Shown here: positions 27,064 to 36,908 of the stretch, one piece after another | How the letters are laid out: the number at the start of each line of letters is the position of its first letter | Position numbering within the stretch: the first letter of the stretch is position 1 | Assembly: GCF_016097415.1 (NCBI RefSeq) | Contig: NZ_JAEHGE010000001.1 | Coordinates: 4,108,610-4,172,609 of the forward strand | Direction of reading: 5' to 3' | Length of the DNA stretch: 64,000 bases | DNA from: a sulfur-oxidizing endosymbiont of Gigantopelta aegis | Lineage (GTDB): Bacteria; Pseudomonadota; Gammaproteobacteria; GRL18 | Made by a program: the position numbers and the translations under genes | Notes under the pieces: model-generated | Seen by the model: only the letters and a program-made list of their open reading frames with translations | The model's database searches: none | What the model was told of the DNA's origin: nothing

Positions 27064-27926
27064 TTAAGCTATTTCCTGCTGTATTTCATAATCGACTGGT
27101 GACAAATAATCATTAGCCGAATGAAGTCGCTCCCGATTATAAAATACCTCAATATATTCAAATATTGCCTGCTTTGCTTCTACTCTGGTTTTGAATCGAC
27201 AATGGTGCGTCAATTCAGTTTTCAAACTATGAAAGAAGCTCTCTGATACAGCATTGTCCCAGCAATTTCCTTTGCGGCTCATAGACTGAATTATGTTATG
27301 ATCCGACAATATTTTTCTATGACTATCAGAGGCATATTGGCTACCTCGGTCAGTATGCCAAAGCAATCCATCCATTGGTTTACGCTTCCATATGGCCATC
27401 AGTAAAGCATCATTGACTAGCTTGGCTTTCATTCGCTCATCCATCGACCAGCCAACAATTTGCCTAGAGAATAAGTCAATGACAACCGCTAAATATAACC
27501 AGCCTTCCTTGGTGGCAATATAGGTAATATCACCCACATAGTAGCGATCAGGTTGAGAGACAGTAAACTCTCTTTCCAGTAAATTTGGAGATATACGCTT
27601 ATTATGCTTGGAATTAGTCGTCGCTTTAAAGCGTCTCTTCGTTTTACAAAACAAACCGGCTTTTTTCATTAATCGACCAATTCTCCGGCGGCTTATATGA
27701 ACGCCTTTTTCAGCCAGTTTTCTTTTAAGACGACGGGTTCCATAAGTCTTGCGACTGTCTTCAAACAGTTTTTTAGCTGCTCAGTAAGCGCTTCATTTTC
27801 TTTCTCTCTATCCGTTTTAGGAGAGCTAACCCAATCATAATAGCAACTACGGGAAACATCCATAAAACGGCACAGAATCGTTACCGGGTAATCTTTAGCC
27901 TGATCAGTTATCCATGCGTACTTCAC
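27064..27926 (-). pseudogene. IS3 copy A OrfB (one-base deletion)
   Basis: Compared with the open OrfB of copy B (29923-30786), the T run at 27723-27726 is one base short, splitting the integrase after EPVVLK. All DDE landmarks remain downstream ([47 protein letters not shown]). A compensating event was not seen. Confidence 0.9.
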
Positions 27927-27939
27927 AAAGTTTCCCTTG

Positions 27940-28230
27940 CAAAGTACGCTGTGGCCTTTTTAATAAATCACGCTCCTGAATCACTTTTGCCAATTCTTTT
28001 TTCAGACGTTTTACTTCATCATAAATGTGTTCATCACTTCTATTGGCTACCGTCTTCACCGGTTTGGAATATTTACTGATCCAGGTATGTAGAGTATTTA
28101 CATTAACACCTAGCTCCCTGGCAGTCTGAGAAACGGGTTGATCCGTCTCATTAGCTAATTTGACAGCTGATTCTTTAAATTCTGATGTATAGCTTTTATT
28201 CGGTTTTTTGTTTGATCATTCATTTTAGGT
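27940..28230 (-). pseudogene. IS3 copy A OrfA (frameshifted)
   Basis: It reads MNDQTK and then loses frame because a homopolymer (28204-28209) has six bases where copies B and C have seven. The downstream frame retains the HTH QTARELGVNVNTLHTWISKY and the Lys-rich segment before the OrfB overlap. Confidence 0.85.
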
Positions 28231-29623
28231 CACACTTTTTATCTTTTAGTTATTTTAAGTTGTGTGTCCGGTTAAGTATAGCCACATTAAAGTTTGCCAA
28301 TGGCGATTACAAAGCCATGATAAAAGAACCTCGTATGGCGGGTCCTTTTATTAAAAGTTTTACTGTGATGGGTCGGGTGTAAAATAATCGCCTTGAATAG
28401 AATACCTATTTTCTACTCTGAAACTGTTACCATGTAAATTCCGAGGAAAAAATATGACATAATATACATAGTCCTCTATACTCAGTATAATTATCTGGCA
28501 ACACTATGAATTATGTATAAATTACAATTACGTCTACCAAAAATTAAATTTGCTGCTGAGCAAGCCAATAAAGTGACACCAAAGGGTGTTAATGAATGGT
28601 TGCAAAAAATTGATTTTTCAAACAATTCAAAAGCTCACAGCTATTTTTTAGAAACCCTGAAAAAGATTAATCGTATCGACCTCGATGTTACTATCCGCAT
28701 GGAGGTCATGGATATCCTTGAACCCACCATCAAAATAATATTGGATGAAACCATCCAAAAATCCACTAGCACTAGCGGCTCACTTAATGAAAAAAATCTG
28801 GAAATCAGTAAACAAATACAATTTCTATTGGTAGAAATATCAGCAGCCTATAAAATCATCATCAAACAAATAACTGACAATGATGATTTAATGGCAAAAA
28901 CACCTAGGTGATTTTTTACCCCAAGCCTGTTACAAAGTTATTCATAGTCTCTCTTGCTTGCTGATAGAACGCTATCAAAAATACCTATCAGAGCCCTCTT
29001 ACGTCTGGTTTGAATTAAACCAAATTTATCATACCGCTGAACGCCTCGGAATTTTTGATCTTGAATTAGACAACCAACAAACTATCTTAAATGAATACAT
29101 TCGTATTTCTGTGATTCGAATTTCAGATCCCTATCGACTGATGCCGGTTGAAATCCGTAAGTAATGTGGCTATACTTAACCGGACACACAACTTAAAATA
29201 ACTAAAAGATAAAAAGTGTGACCTAAAATGAATGATCAAACAAAAAAACCAAATAAAAGCTATACATCAGAATTTAAAGAATTCAGACTGCCAGGGAGCT
29301 AGGTGTTAATGTAAATACTCTACATACCTGGATCAGTAAATATTCCAAACCGGTGAAGACGGTAGCCAATAGAAGTGATGAACACATTTATGATGAAGTA
29401 AAACGTCTGAAAAAAGAATTGGCAAAAGTGATTCAGGAGCGTGATTTATTAAAAAGGCCACAGCGTACTTTGCAAGGGAAACTTTGTGAAGTACGCATGG
29501 ATAACTGATCAGGCTAAAGATTACCCGGTAACGATTCTGTGCCGTTTTATGGATGTTTAATGTGGCTATACTTAACCGGACACACAACTTAAAATAACTA
29601 AAAGATAAAAAGTGTGACCTAAA

Positions 29624-29881
29624 ATGAATGATCAAACAAAAAAACCGAATAAAAGCTATACATCAGAATTTAAAGAATCAGCTGTCAAATTAGCTAATGA
29701 GACGGATCAACCCGTTTCTCAGACTGCCAGGGAGCTAGGTGTTAATGTAAATACTCTACATACCTGGATCAGTAAATATTCCAAACCGGTGAAGACGGTA
29801 GCCAATAGAAGTGATGAACACATTTATGATGAAGTAAAACGTCTGAAAAAAAGAATTGGCAAAAGTGATTCAGGAGCGTGA
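29624..29881 (+). pseudogene. IS3 copy B OrfA (extra base in A run)
   Basis: It opens MNDQTKKPNKSYTSEFKESA with an intact HTH (VSQTARELGVNVNTLHTWIS). An A run at 29846-29852 has seven A where the neighbouring partial copy has six. This ends the frame early (KKRIGKSDSGA) instead of continuing to overlap orfB. The A7G run resembles the slippery site IS3 elements use, so some OrfAB fusion may still form. Confidence 0.75.
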
Positions 29882-29922
29882 TTTATTAAAAAGGCCACAG
29901 CGTACTTTGCAAGGGAAACTTT

Positions 29923-30786
29923 GTGAAGTACGCATGGATAACTGATCAGGCTAAAGATTACCCGGTAACGATTCTGTGCCGTTTTATGGATGTTTCCCGT
30001 AGTTGCTATTATGATTGGGTTAGCTCTCCTAAAACGGATAGAGAGAAAGAAAATGAAGCGCTTACTGAGCAGCTAAAAAACTGTTTGAAGACAGTCGCAA
30101 GACTTATGGAACCCGTCGTCTTAAAAAGAAAACTGGCTGAAAAAGGCGTTCATATAAGCCGCCGGAGAATTGGTCGATTAATGAAAAAAGCCGGTTTGTT
30201 TTGTAAAACGAAGAGACGCTTTAAAGCGACGACTAATTCCAAGCATAATAAGCGTATATCTCCAAATTTACTGGAAAGAGAGTTTACTGTCTCTCAACCT
30301 GATCGCTACTATGTGGGTGATATTACCTATATTGCCACCAAGGAAGGCTGGTTATATTTAGCGGTTGTCATTGACTTATTCTCTAGGCAAATTGTTGGCT
30401 GGTCGATGGATGAGCGAATGAAAGCCAAGCTAGTCAATGATGCTTTACTGATGGCCATATGGAAGCGTAAACCAATGGATGGATTGCTTTGGCATACTGA
30501 CCGAGGTAGCCAATATGCCTCTGATAGTCATAGAAAAATATTGTCGGATCATAACATAATTCAGTCTATGAGCCGCAAAGGAAATTGCTGGGACAATGCT
30601 GTATCAGAGAGCTTCTTTCATAGTTTGAAAACTGAATTGACGCACCATTGTCGATTCAAAACCAGAGTAGAAGCAAAGCAGGCAATATTTGAATATATTG
30701 AGGTATTTTATAATCGGGAGCGACTTCATTCGGCTAATGATTATTTGTCACCAGTCGATTATGAAATACAGCAGGAAATAGCTTGA
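29923..30786 (+). CDS. IS3 copy B OrfB transposase (open)
   Basis: 287 residues from GTG 29923 ([19 protein letters not shown]). HTH_21-like region, then an rve integrase core with [13 protein letters not shown] (first Asp), [10 protein letters not shown] (second Asp) and [16 protein letters not shown] (Glu). It is the only unbroken OrfB of the three copies. Its stop TGA is formed by the terminal TGACACATCA of the element. Confidence 0.9.
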   Translation: MKYAWITDQAKDYPVTILCRFMDVSRSCYYDWVSSPKTDREKENEALTEQLKNCLKTVARLMEPVVLKRKLAEKGVHISRRRIGRLMKKAGLFCKTKRRFKATTNSKHNKRISPNLLEREFTVSQPDRYYVGDITYIATKEGWLYLAVVIDLFSRQIVGWSMDERMKAKLVNDALLMAIWKRKPMDGLLWHTDRGSQYASDSHRKILSDHNIIQSMSRKGNCWDNAVSESFFHSLKTELTHHCRFKTRVEAKQAIFEYIEVFYNRERLHSANDYLSPVDYEIQQEIA

Positions 30787-31944
30787 CACATCAAAGCTCC
30801 ATAAACTCATGATCAATTGGTCTCAGTATTGTCAGATTGCCAACATTGCTGATAACGATATCAAACAATTTCATATTGTTGATTTAAACAAAGAATATGC
30901 CCCAAATAATTACTGGGCACTGAAAAGTCCAACTCAGGGCGAGCTACGAATATTTCAACTGGAAGAACTCAAAGTACATATTGATGAAAAGTTAAGAGAT
31001 AATCAGGAAAAAACGGGCACTCACGCAATTAATGCCCGCTTAGATAAAGAAATGTTACTGCGTTTTAGACAACAACTGTCCTTTTTAGGCTCACAAAAAG
31101 AACAACGTTCCGAATCCCAGGAAAAAGTCAGCTTAGTAATAGGTATGACAGCTTGTCATTATTTTATTCGTGGTGAAATCGATTTTGATCCTCAAAAAGA
31201 AATCCAGGCTATACAGGAAAAATCAGAAAGAAAAGGCATTAAAGACAAAACAGAATTCAGTCTTTCTAACCTATCTCTCGTTTCTTTGGGCGAAGAAAAT
31301 ATCACCCACGAGAAAAAAAGCCGTATTGATAAACTTAGAAAAATTAATCCTTTTTTAAGTGAAGACATGTTAATGGAAGACAGTTGGGATCAGATAAATT
31401 CATCGAATGTTGTTAACGCCAAAGTCAGTTCAGGTAGCTATACACACACACTGGATGATCTCTATCGTGAAGAATTTTGGCAGGAAAAAAACAAAAGTGA
31501 CGGCGGTATGATGTTATTTCGGGATACTCAATCCAGTAACATCCTTCAAGTTGGTATGCTCATCGCCTATCGCCGCAACATTGAAAGCACTATTGAAGAT
31601 GAAAAAAAGTACAGTTTAGGCATTATTCGCTGGCTTCGAATTGATTTACAAAAAGGCGTTGTTATTGGCATTTATAACTTGTCTGATGAATGTGATGCCG
31701 TTGCAGTCAAAGCACTAGAAGGTGTTGGCAAGGGAAGTGACTATAATCCGGCATTATTAATATCATCAACTAACAACTCAATGAAGCAAAGCTATTTATT
31801 AGTGCCTTCAGGTGTTTATGACACTAATACAATATTAGAACTTTGGTTTGAAGAAAAGTTGATTAAAATAAAAATCACTCATAAAATAATGACCACAAAT
31901 ACCGTTACTCAGGTTAAATTTGAAATATTTAAAGACTGATTTTC

Positions 31945-33060
31945 TCACTTTTGACGGAGGTACCCGTTCAGAATTTGACCAACTTTGGCATTATCAATAA
32001 TGCCAGTAAAATCTTTAGCTCCTTTACCATAAGAAAAAATAGGCACCATTTCTGCGGTATGCTCTATTCGTGAAAAAGATGACTCTGATACGATTTTGTT
32101 TGCAAGCGAACCATTATGAATAGCAAAACCACCCGTTTCATGATCCGACAAAACAATGATCAATGTTTGAGAGTTTGTTTTGGCAAAATTTAAGCCAACG
32201 CCTACTGCTTCATCAAAATCCAACATTTCTGAAATAAGATAATCCTGCTCATTAGCATGACTACCCCAATCAATTTGCGAGCCTTCAACCATAAGAACAA
32301 AACCCTGTTTATTTTTTGCTAAAATGCTAATAGCCTTTTGAGTCATTTGTACCAGGCCTGGCCTTCTTAGATTTACTTTTGGCAACTCGTTTATAGCAAA
32401 TAATCCAACCACTGAATTAATATCACCCAATTGATTAAATTCGTCTTCACTACTTATAACCAAAGGAAAATTGAGTAGCAAGTCCTGTTCATCATTTCTT
32501 AGGCTAGTAGGCTTTGAACCTGGTATAAAATAACCTCTACCGCCACCAAAAAGAACATCCATGTGACTCTCAGAAATTTGCTTAGCAATCAATGCCTCTT
32601 TTTTTCTATTATCAACATGCGCCATAAATGCCGCTGGCGTTGCATGGGTAATTGAGCTAGTAACAACGATTCCTGTTGCCTTATTAGCCTCTTGAGCATA
32701 TTCCATAATCGTTTTTAGAGGCTTGCCCTCCTTCGTTACTGAAATGAAATGATTAATTGTTTTATAGCCCGTGGCAATTGCCGTGCCCGCTGCAGCTGAG
32801 TCAGTTACTAAGGCATCTTGAGAATGGGTTGTCAGTAAGCCTATGTGTTTAAATTGCTCAAGATTGAGTTGACCTTTAACAATTTTTCCTGCGCTAATGT
32901 GGGCAATACCCATACCATCACCGATAAAAATAATAATATTTTTAGGGGGTATTTCGGAGTCAGCATCAGATAAAAAATTGTCACTCGTAGAAGCAAAAGA
33001 AAGTAATGGAATAGCCCAAATAAACAGCAAAGTTAATACTCTACATTTAAATAACTTCAT
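31945..33060 (-). CDS. Alkaline phosphatase (PhoA family)
   Basis: About 371 residues from ATG 33060, chosen because MKLFKCRVLTLLFIWAIPLLSFAS is a clean signal peptide; the frame is open to 33087. Active-site blocks: IIFIGDGMGIAHISA (metal ligand Asp), VTDSAAAGTAIATGYKT (phosphorylated Ser), HATPAAFMAHVDNR, VEGSQIDWGSHAN and LSDHETGG. It is a periplasmic or secreted phosphomonoesterase using Zn/Mg. It follows pepN tail to head on the same strand. Confidence 0.92.
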   Translation of the reverse strand: MKLFKCRVLTLLFIWAIPLLSFASTSDNFLSDADSEIPPKNIIIFIGDGMGIAHISAGKIVKGQLNLEQFKHIGLLTTHSQDALVTDSAAAGTAIATGYKTINHFISVTKEGKPLKTIMEYAQEANKATGIVVTSSITHATPAAFMAHVDNRKKEALIAKQISESHMDVLFGGGRGYFIPGSKPTSLRNDEQDLLLNFPLVISSEDEFNQLGDINSVVGLFAINELPKVNLRRPGLVQMTQKAISILAKNKQGFVLMVEGSQIDWGSHANEQDYLISEMLDFDEAVGVGLNFAKTNSQTLIIVLSDHETGGFAIHNGSLANKIVSESSFSRIEHTAEMVPIFSYGKGAKDFTGIIDNAKVGQILNGYLRQK

Positions 33061-33087
33061 CGCTAATGCCTTACCTTCCGCTAACAA

Positions 33088-35748
33088 TTATTTTAAACTT
33101 TTACTGACAATCTCAAACATATCGGGTGACAATTTTTCTTTGGCTGCACGTTGTAATTCAGCTTTCATTAAATCTTGTCGGGTTTTGTCATAACGCTGCC
33201 AACGACTGAATTGTTTTACCATACGTGATGCAATTTGTGGGTTAAATTTATCTAAAGCCAAAATTTGCTCCATCACATACCGATAGCCTGAGCCATCGGT
33301 ATTATGAAATGCTTGTAAATTCATACCAGCAAAAGCACCAATTAAGGAACGCACTTTATTTGGATTTTTGAGGTCAAAACAGGGATGCGACATCAATTCT
33401 TTTACTTTAGCCAATACCCCATCATGCTGAGCAGCCGCCTGAACAATAAACCATTTATCCATTACTAGGGCATCATTGTTCCAGCGTTGCTCAAAAATCC
33501 TCAACGCTTGCTGGCTAATCTCTGATTGAATGTGTGATAACAATGACAAGGCCGCAATGGAGTCGGTCATATTATTAGCCGCTTCGAAGTGTTTGAAGCC
33601 TAATGTTGCAGCAGCCTCATCACCTGACGCCATCAAATAGCTCAGAGCGAGATTACACAAGCTACGCTTGCCCGCTTCTTCGGCATTAAACTGATATTCA
33701 CTCGTAATACTAAAATCATCATAAATAGCCTTAAACTGTGTTTCTAAGCGTTCAGATATAATTAACTTAAGTTGCTTACGAGCATCATAAACAGCATCAA
33801 CATTGGCCACTTCTAATTGCTCTAATAAATAAGCTTCAGCAGGCAAAACTAATGCCTGAGACTTTAGCGCATTATCCAATGACGTGTCAGCGAGAATTTC
33901 GCCACAACCATGAATAAATTTTTCTAATTCATTGCTATTGAACTGCATCGGACTCGCACCCGACACCGCATCAATAATTAACTTTCCTGCTAACTGTTGA
34001 CCCGCTTCCCAACGATTGAAAGGGTCTGAGTCATAGGCCATTAAGAATGCCCGATCTTCGGTAATTTTTTCTTCTGCTACATCATCAGCGTATGCCAGGA
34101 TAATAGGTGCAGAGAAGTCTCTCAATATTGACAAAACCGGTGCTTGTTCAATATTGTTATATTCAAAGCATTGCTCAGGCTGAGTTAAAATCATCATATC
34201 TTCAAGAATTTGCTCACCGGATTGATCAAGCAAGCCCATTTTAATGGGGATGTAAAAGGGATCTTTTACCTTTTTTTCAGGACTATTGAGTGTTTCATAA
34301 GGGGTAATGGCACAAGACTGTTTCAGCTCAATAATAAATTTATTCTCAGCAGCCCGATATTCGGTTTTTACCGTGACTCTAGGTGTACCGGCCTGATTAT
34401 ACCAACTATCAAATTGGCTTAAATCAATCCCACTGGCATCTGCCATAGCACTGATAAAATCTTCTGTCGTTACCGCCTGACCATCATGACGCTCAAAATA
34501 AAGCTGCATACCTTGTTGAAAATTCTCTTCTCCCAAGACGGTGTGAATCATACGGATCACTTCAGCACCCTTGTTATACACAGTGACTGTATAGAAGTTA
34601 TTAATTTCCATATACTGCGCCGGACGAATAGGATGCGCCATAGGACTGGCATCTTCGGCAAATTGATGGGCGCGTAAAATTTTCACATCAGCAATACGTT
34701 TTACTGCACGCGATTGCATATCAGAAGTAAATTCCTGATCACGAAAAACCGTTAAGCCTTCTTTTAAACTGAGCTGAAACCAGTCACGACAGGTAACACG
34801 ATTGCCCGTCCAATTATGAAAATACTCATGTCCAATAACCGCTTCAATGCCTTCAAAATCAGCATCGGTAGCACTTTGTGTATCCGCCAGCACATACTTA
34901 GCGTTAAAGACATTCAAGCCCTTATTTTCCATGGCGCCCATATTGAAGTCTTCGACGGCAACAATCATATAAATATCCAGATCATATTCCAGGCCAAAGA
35001 CTTCTTCATCCCACATCATGGCATTTTTCAGTGAATTCATAGCATGTTCACATTTTTCACCATTTTGTTTTTCAACAAAAAGCTGCAAGACGACATTTTT
35101 ACCACTGATTGTAGTATATGAATCTTCTATTTTTAATAAATCACCGGCCACCAAGGCAAACAAATAACAGGGCTTTTTAAAGGGGTCATGCCAAATAGCA
35201 TAGTGACGCCCTTCGGGTAATTCACCCTGCTCCACAAGATTGCCATTCGATAGTAACACCGGGTATTTTTCTTTGTCTGCAAGAATAGCCGTGGTGAAAG
35301 TGGACATCACATCAGGCTGATCCAGATAATAAGTAATACGTCTAAAACCTTCCGCCTCGCATTGTGTGCAAAAATTGCCACTAGACTGATAGAGACCTTC
35401 TAGGGCTTTATTTTCTTCGGGTTTGAGCCAGGTTTCAATTTCCAACACAAAAGAAGAAGGTATATCATTGATAATTAAAAATTCATCTGTACGCTGGTAA
35501 TCTTGTTCAGCCAGCGATTCACCATTGAGTATGACGTTTTTTAAGTCTAGCCCCTGGCCATGTAACTTTAAGCATTTATCCGTAGCCTGAGACTGCTCAT
35601 TACGTGAAATTTCCAAACGACTTTTTACAATCGTAACCGTATCTGTTTCGTCAATTGCAACTTCCAACTCAAAACTCAGCTCAGTACGATTGATAACATA
35701 GGCTGGTTGTTGGTAATCTTTTAGGTAAATGGTTGTATTGTTAGTCAT
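33088..35748 (-). CDS. pepN: Aminopeptidase N (M1)
   Basis: 886 residues. Exopeptidase motif AVEDFNMGAMENKGLN (GAMEN), zinc site VIGHEYFHNWTG (HEXXH), and downstream LKEGLTVFRDQEF (third ligand Glu). The C-terminal helical domain runs to PDMFEIVSKSL. It removes N-terminal residues from peptides in the cytosol. Upstream are alr and dnaB on the same strand (29-bp and 3-bp gaps), suggesting one transcription unit. Confidence 0.97.
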   Translation of the reverse strand: MTNNTTIYLKDYQQPAYVINRTELSFELEVAIDETDTVTIVKSRLEISRNEQSQATDKCLKLHGQGLDLKNVILNGESLAEQDYQRTDEFLIINDIPSSFVLEIETWLKPEENKALEGLYQSSGNFCTQCEAEGFRRITYYLDQPDVMSTFTTAILADKEKYPVLLSNGNLVEQGELPEGRHYAIWHDPFKKPCYLFALVAGDLLKIEDSYTTISGKNVVLQLFVEKQNGEKCEHAMNSLKNAMMWDEEVFGLEYDLDIYMIVAVEDFNMGAMENKGLNVFNAKYVLADTQSATDADFEGIEAVIGHEYFHNWTGNRVTCRDWFQLSLKEGLTVFRDQEFTSDMQSRAVKRIADVKILRAHQFAEDASPMAHPIRPAQYMEINNFYTVTVYNKGAEVIRMIHTVLGEENFQQGMQLYFERHDGQAVTTEDFISAMADASGIDLSQFDSWYNQAGTPRVTVKTEYRAAENKFIIELKQSCAITPYETLNSPEKKVKDPFYIPIKMGLLDQSGEQILEDMMILTQPEQCFEYNNIEQAPVLSILRDFSAPIILAYADDVAEEKITEDRAFLMAYDSDPFNRWEAGQQLAGKLIIDAVSGASPMQFNSNELEKFIHGCGEILADTSLDNALKSQALVLPAEAYLLEQLEVANVDAVYDARKQLKLIISERLETQFKAIYDDFSITSEYQFNAEEAGKRSLCNLALSYLMASGDEAAATLGFKHFEAANNMTDSIAALSLLSHIQSEISQQALRIFEQRWNNDALVMDKWFIVQAAAQHDGVLAKVKELMSHPCFDLKNPNKVRSLIGAFAGMNLQAFHNTDGSGYRYVMEQILALDKFNPQIASRMVKQFSRWQRYDKTRQDLMKAELQRAAKEKLSPDMFEIVSKSLK

Positions 35749-35777
35749 CTTGTACTCATATCATTATTTGTATTGTG

Positions 35778-36905
35778 TTATTTATATTCAAAAGAAACTC
35801 TGGGGGTTATCTGGCATAATAATTCATAGGCAATGGTATCTGCTTGATGTGAAACATACTCAATAGGCAGGCCATCGCCCCATAAAATAGCATTATCACC
35901 CACTTGCGCTGTTTTTTCCTGCGCCTGCAAGGGGCTTAAATCAACTGTGATCATATCCATAGACACACGGCCAACGAGTGGCACTTCAGCGCCCTGAATT
36001 AATACCGGCGTACCCGCTTTGGCATGACGCGGATAACCATCACCATAACCAATAGCAATAACGCCAATGGTCATCGCTTTCGGACAACACCAGCTAGCAC
36101 CATAGCCAATGCAATCGCCCTGCTTTAATTGTTTGATGGCGATTAATTGAGAAGACAAGGTCATCACCGGCAGTAAATTTTCGTCCTTACCCGTACGACC
36201 AGCAAATGGTGATACACCATAAAGCATAATGCCTGGTCTTAACCAATCATAATGGGCATCTGGCAGAGACAAAATAGCAGCAGAATTAGCCATACTTAAA
36301 CTCAATTTGTCTGAGTTATTGACTTTAGAAAAGCTCTCATACTGTTGCAAAAACTTTAAATTTTGTACCTGATTGAGCTTATTATCTATTTCATCCGCGC
36401 AGGCAAAGTGCGACATAAAACCACTGGGGGAAAAGCGTGCTGTGAGTGTTTGATATTGATGACTCAGGCCATTCAATTCATCTGCCGATAAGCCCAGTCG
36501 ATGCATACCCGTATCAACTTTTAACCAATAGTCAAAGGACTTCTGTTCACCTTTTGAACCCAGCCATTGCAAAGTATCAAACAAGCATTGGATTTGTTCC
36601 AGGGTATGCAAAACCGGCTCAAAGTGCTGGTCAATGCAAACCAGAAAATCTTCTCTGCTATAAACACCGCCGAGAATAACAATCTTCTTCTGTACTTCCT
36701 GCTGACGTAAAAAAAGGGCTTCATCAAATCTAGCCACGGCATAAGCATCGCTTTCTGATAATGCCTTTGCCACGGGTAAAACACCATGCCCATAGGCATT
36801 GGCTTTAATGACACTCATCACTTTACATTGAGGTGCCCGTTTTTTTACTTGCGACAAATTATGCTTTAATGCCTGCAAATTAATTGTTGCTTTAACCACA
36901 GCCAT
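35778..36905 (-). CDS. alr: Alanine racemase
   Basis: 375 residues. The PLP-lysine motif VMSVIKANAYGHGVLPVAKA lies near the N-terminus; RLGLSADEL and the C-terminal VPLVGRVSMDMITVDLS carry the second catalytic region. It converts L- to D-alanine for peptidoglycan. It lies 3 bp after dnaB, a common gammaproteobacterial pairing. Confidence 0.97.
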   Translation of the reverse strand: MAVVKATINLQALKHNLSQVKKRAPQCKVMSVIKANAYGHGVLPVAKALSESDAYAVARFDEALFLRQQEVQKKIVILGGVYSREDFLVCIDQHFEPVLHTLEQIQCLFDTLQWLGSKGEQKSFDYWLKVDTGMHRLGLSADELNGLSHQYQTLTARFSPSGFMSHFACADEIDNKLNQVQNLKFLQQYESFSKVNNSDKLSLSMANSAAILSLPDAHYDWLRPGIMLYGVSPFAGRTGKDENLLPVMTLSSQLIAIKQLKQGDCIGYGASWCCPKAMTIGVIAIGYGDGYPRHAKAGTPVLIQGAEVPLVGRVSMDMITVDLSPLQAQEKTAQVGDNAILWGDGLPIEYVSHQADTIAYELLCQITPRVSFEYK

Positions 36906-36908
36906 TAT

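Larger units (their letters stand above)
26782..28287 (-). mobile_element. IS3-family element, copy A
   Basis: 1,506 bp with imperfect ends TGATGTGTCAACACTTTTCC and TAATGTGGCTATACTTAACC, both running into GGACA. It is flanked by the 3-bp duplication AAG (26779-26781 and 28288-28290). It lies in the SCP2-domain gene. Its roughly 270-bp 3' tail is also present in copy C (60370) and as a solo fragment (56016-56138) but is deleted from copy B. Both transposase frames carry one-base deletions. Confidence 0.92.
25418..28382 (+). pseudogene. SCP2-domain protein gene split by two IS elements
   Basis: Three coding pieces join in frame once both IS elements and one copy of each target duplication are removed. 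They are 25418-25454 (MELFSEDWMKRF), 26516-26781 (MTEWNNEASLAGELAKIGFN through AAYTTRKLK) and 28291-28382 (FANGDYKAMIKEPRMAGPFI to GRV, stop). The rebuilt protein is about 130 residues and resembles small SCP2 (sterol carrier protein 2-like) lipid-binding proteins. A good ribosome site (AAGGAGAG) precedes the ATG. No functional product is expected while both insertions remain. Confidence 0.85.
29162..30793 (+). mobile_element. IS3-family element, copy B (tandem composite)
   Basis: A truncated first unit (29162-29557) containing the left end, an orfA with a roughly 40-bp deletion and the start of orfB runs straight into a second unit (from 29558) with its own left end TAATGTGGCTATACTTAACC. The second unit has open orfB but lacks the 270-bp tail, ending directly in TGACACATCA. 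The 3-bp duplication AAG flanks the whole composite (29159-29161 and 30794-30796). The simplest model is self-insertion followed by homologous deletion. Confidence 0.88.
28513..31939 (+). pseudogene. Large uncharacterised gene (possible PilZ-like C-terminus), frameshifted and IS-interrupted
   Basis: Exons in order: 28513-28900 (MYKLQLRLPKIKFAAEQANK...), a frame change at the A run 28896-28900, 28901-29161 (HLGDFLPQACYKVIHSL to LMPVEIRK), then after the IS at 29162-30793 the frame resumes (KLHKLMINWSQYCQIA...) and runs to 31939. The rebuilt protein is about 590 residues. The C-terminal part (ILQVGMLIAYRRN, YSLGIIRWLRIDLQKGVVIG) has the strand pattern of PilZ-like barrels, a tentative reading only. 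The downstream part could start anew at ATG 30809, giving 376 residues. I do not recognise the family. Confidence 0.65.
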
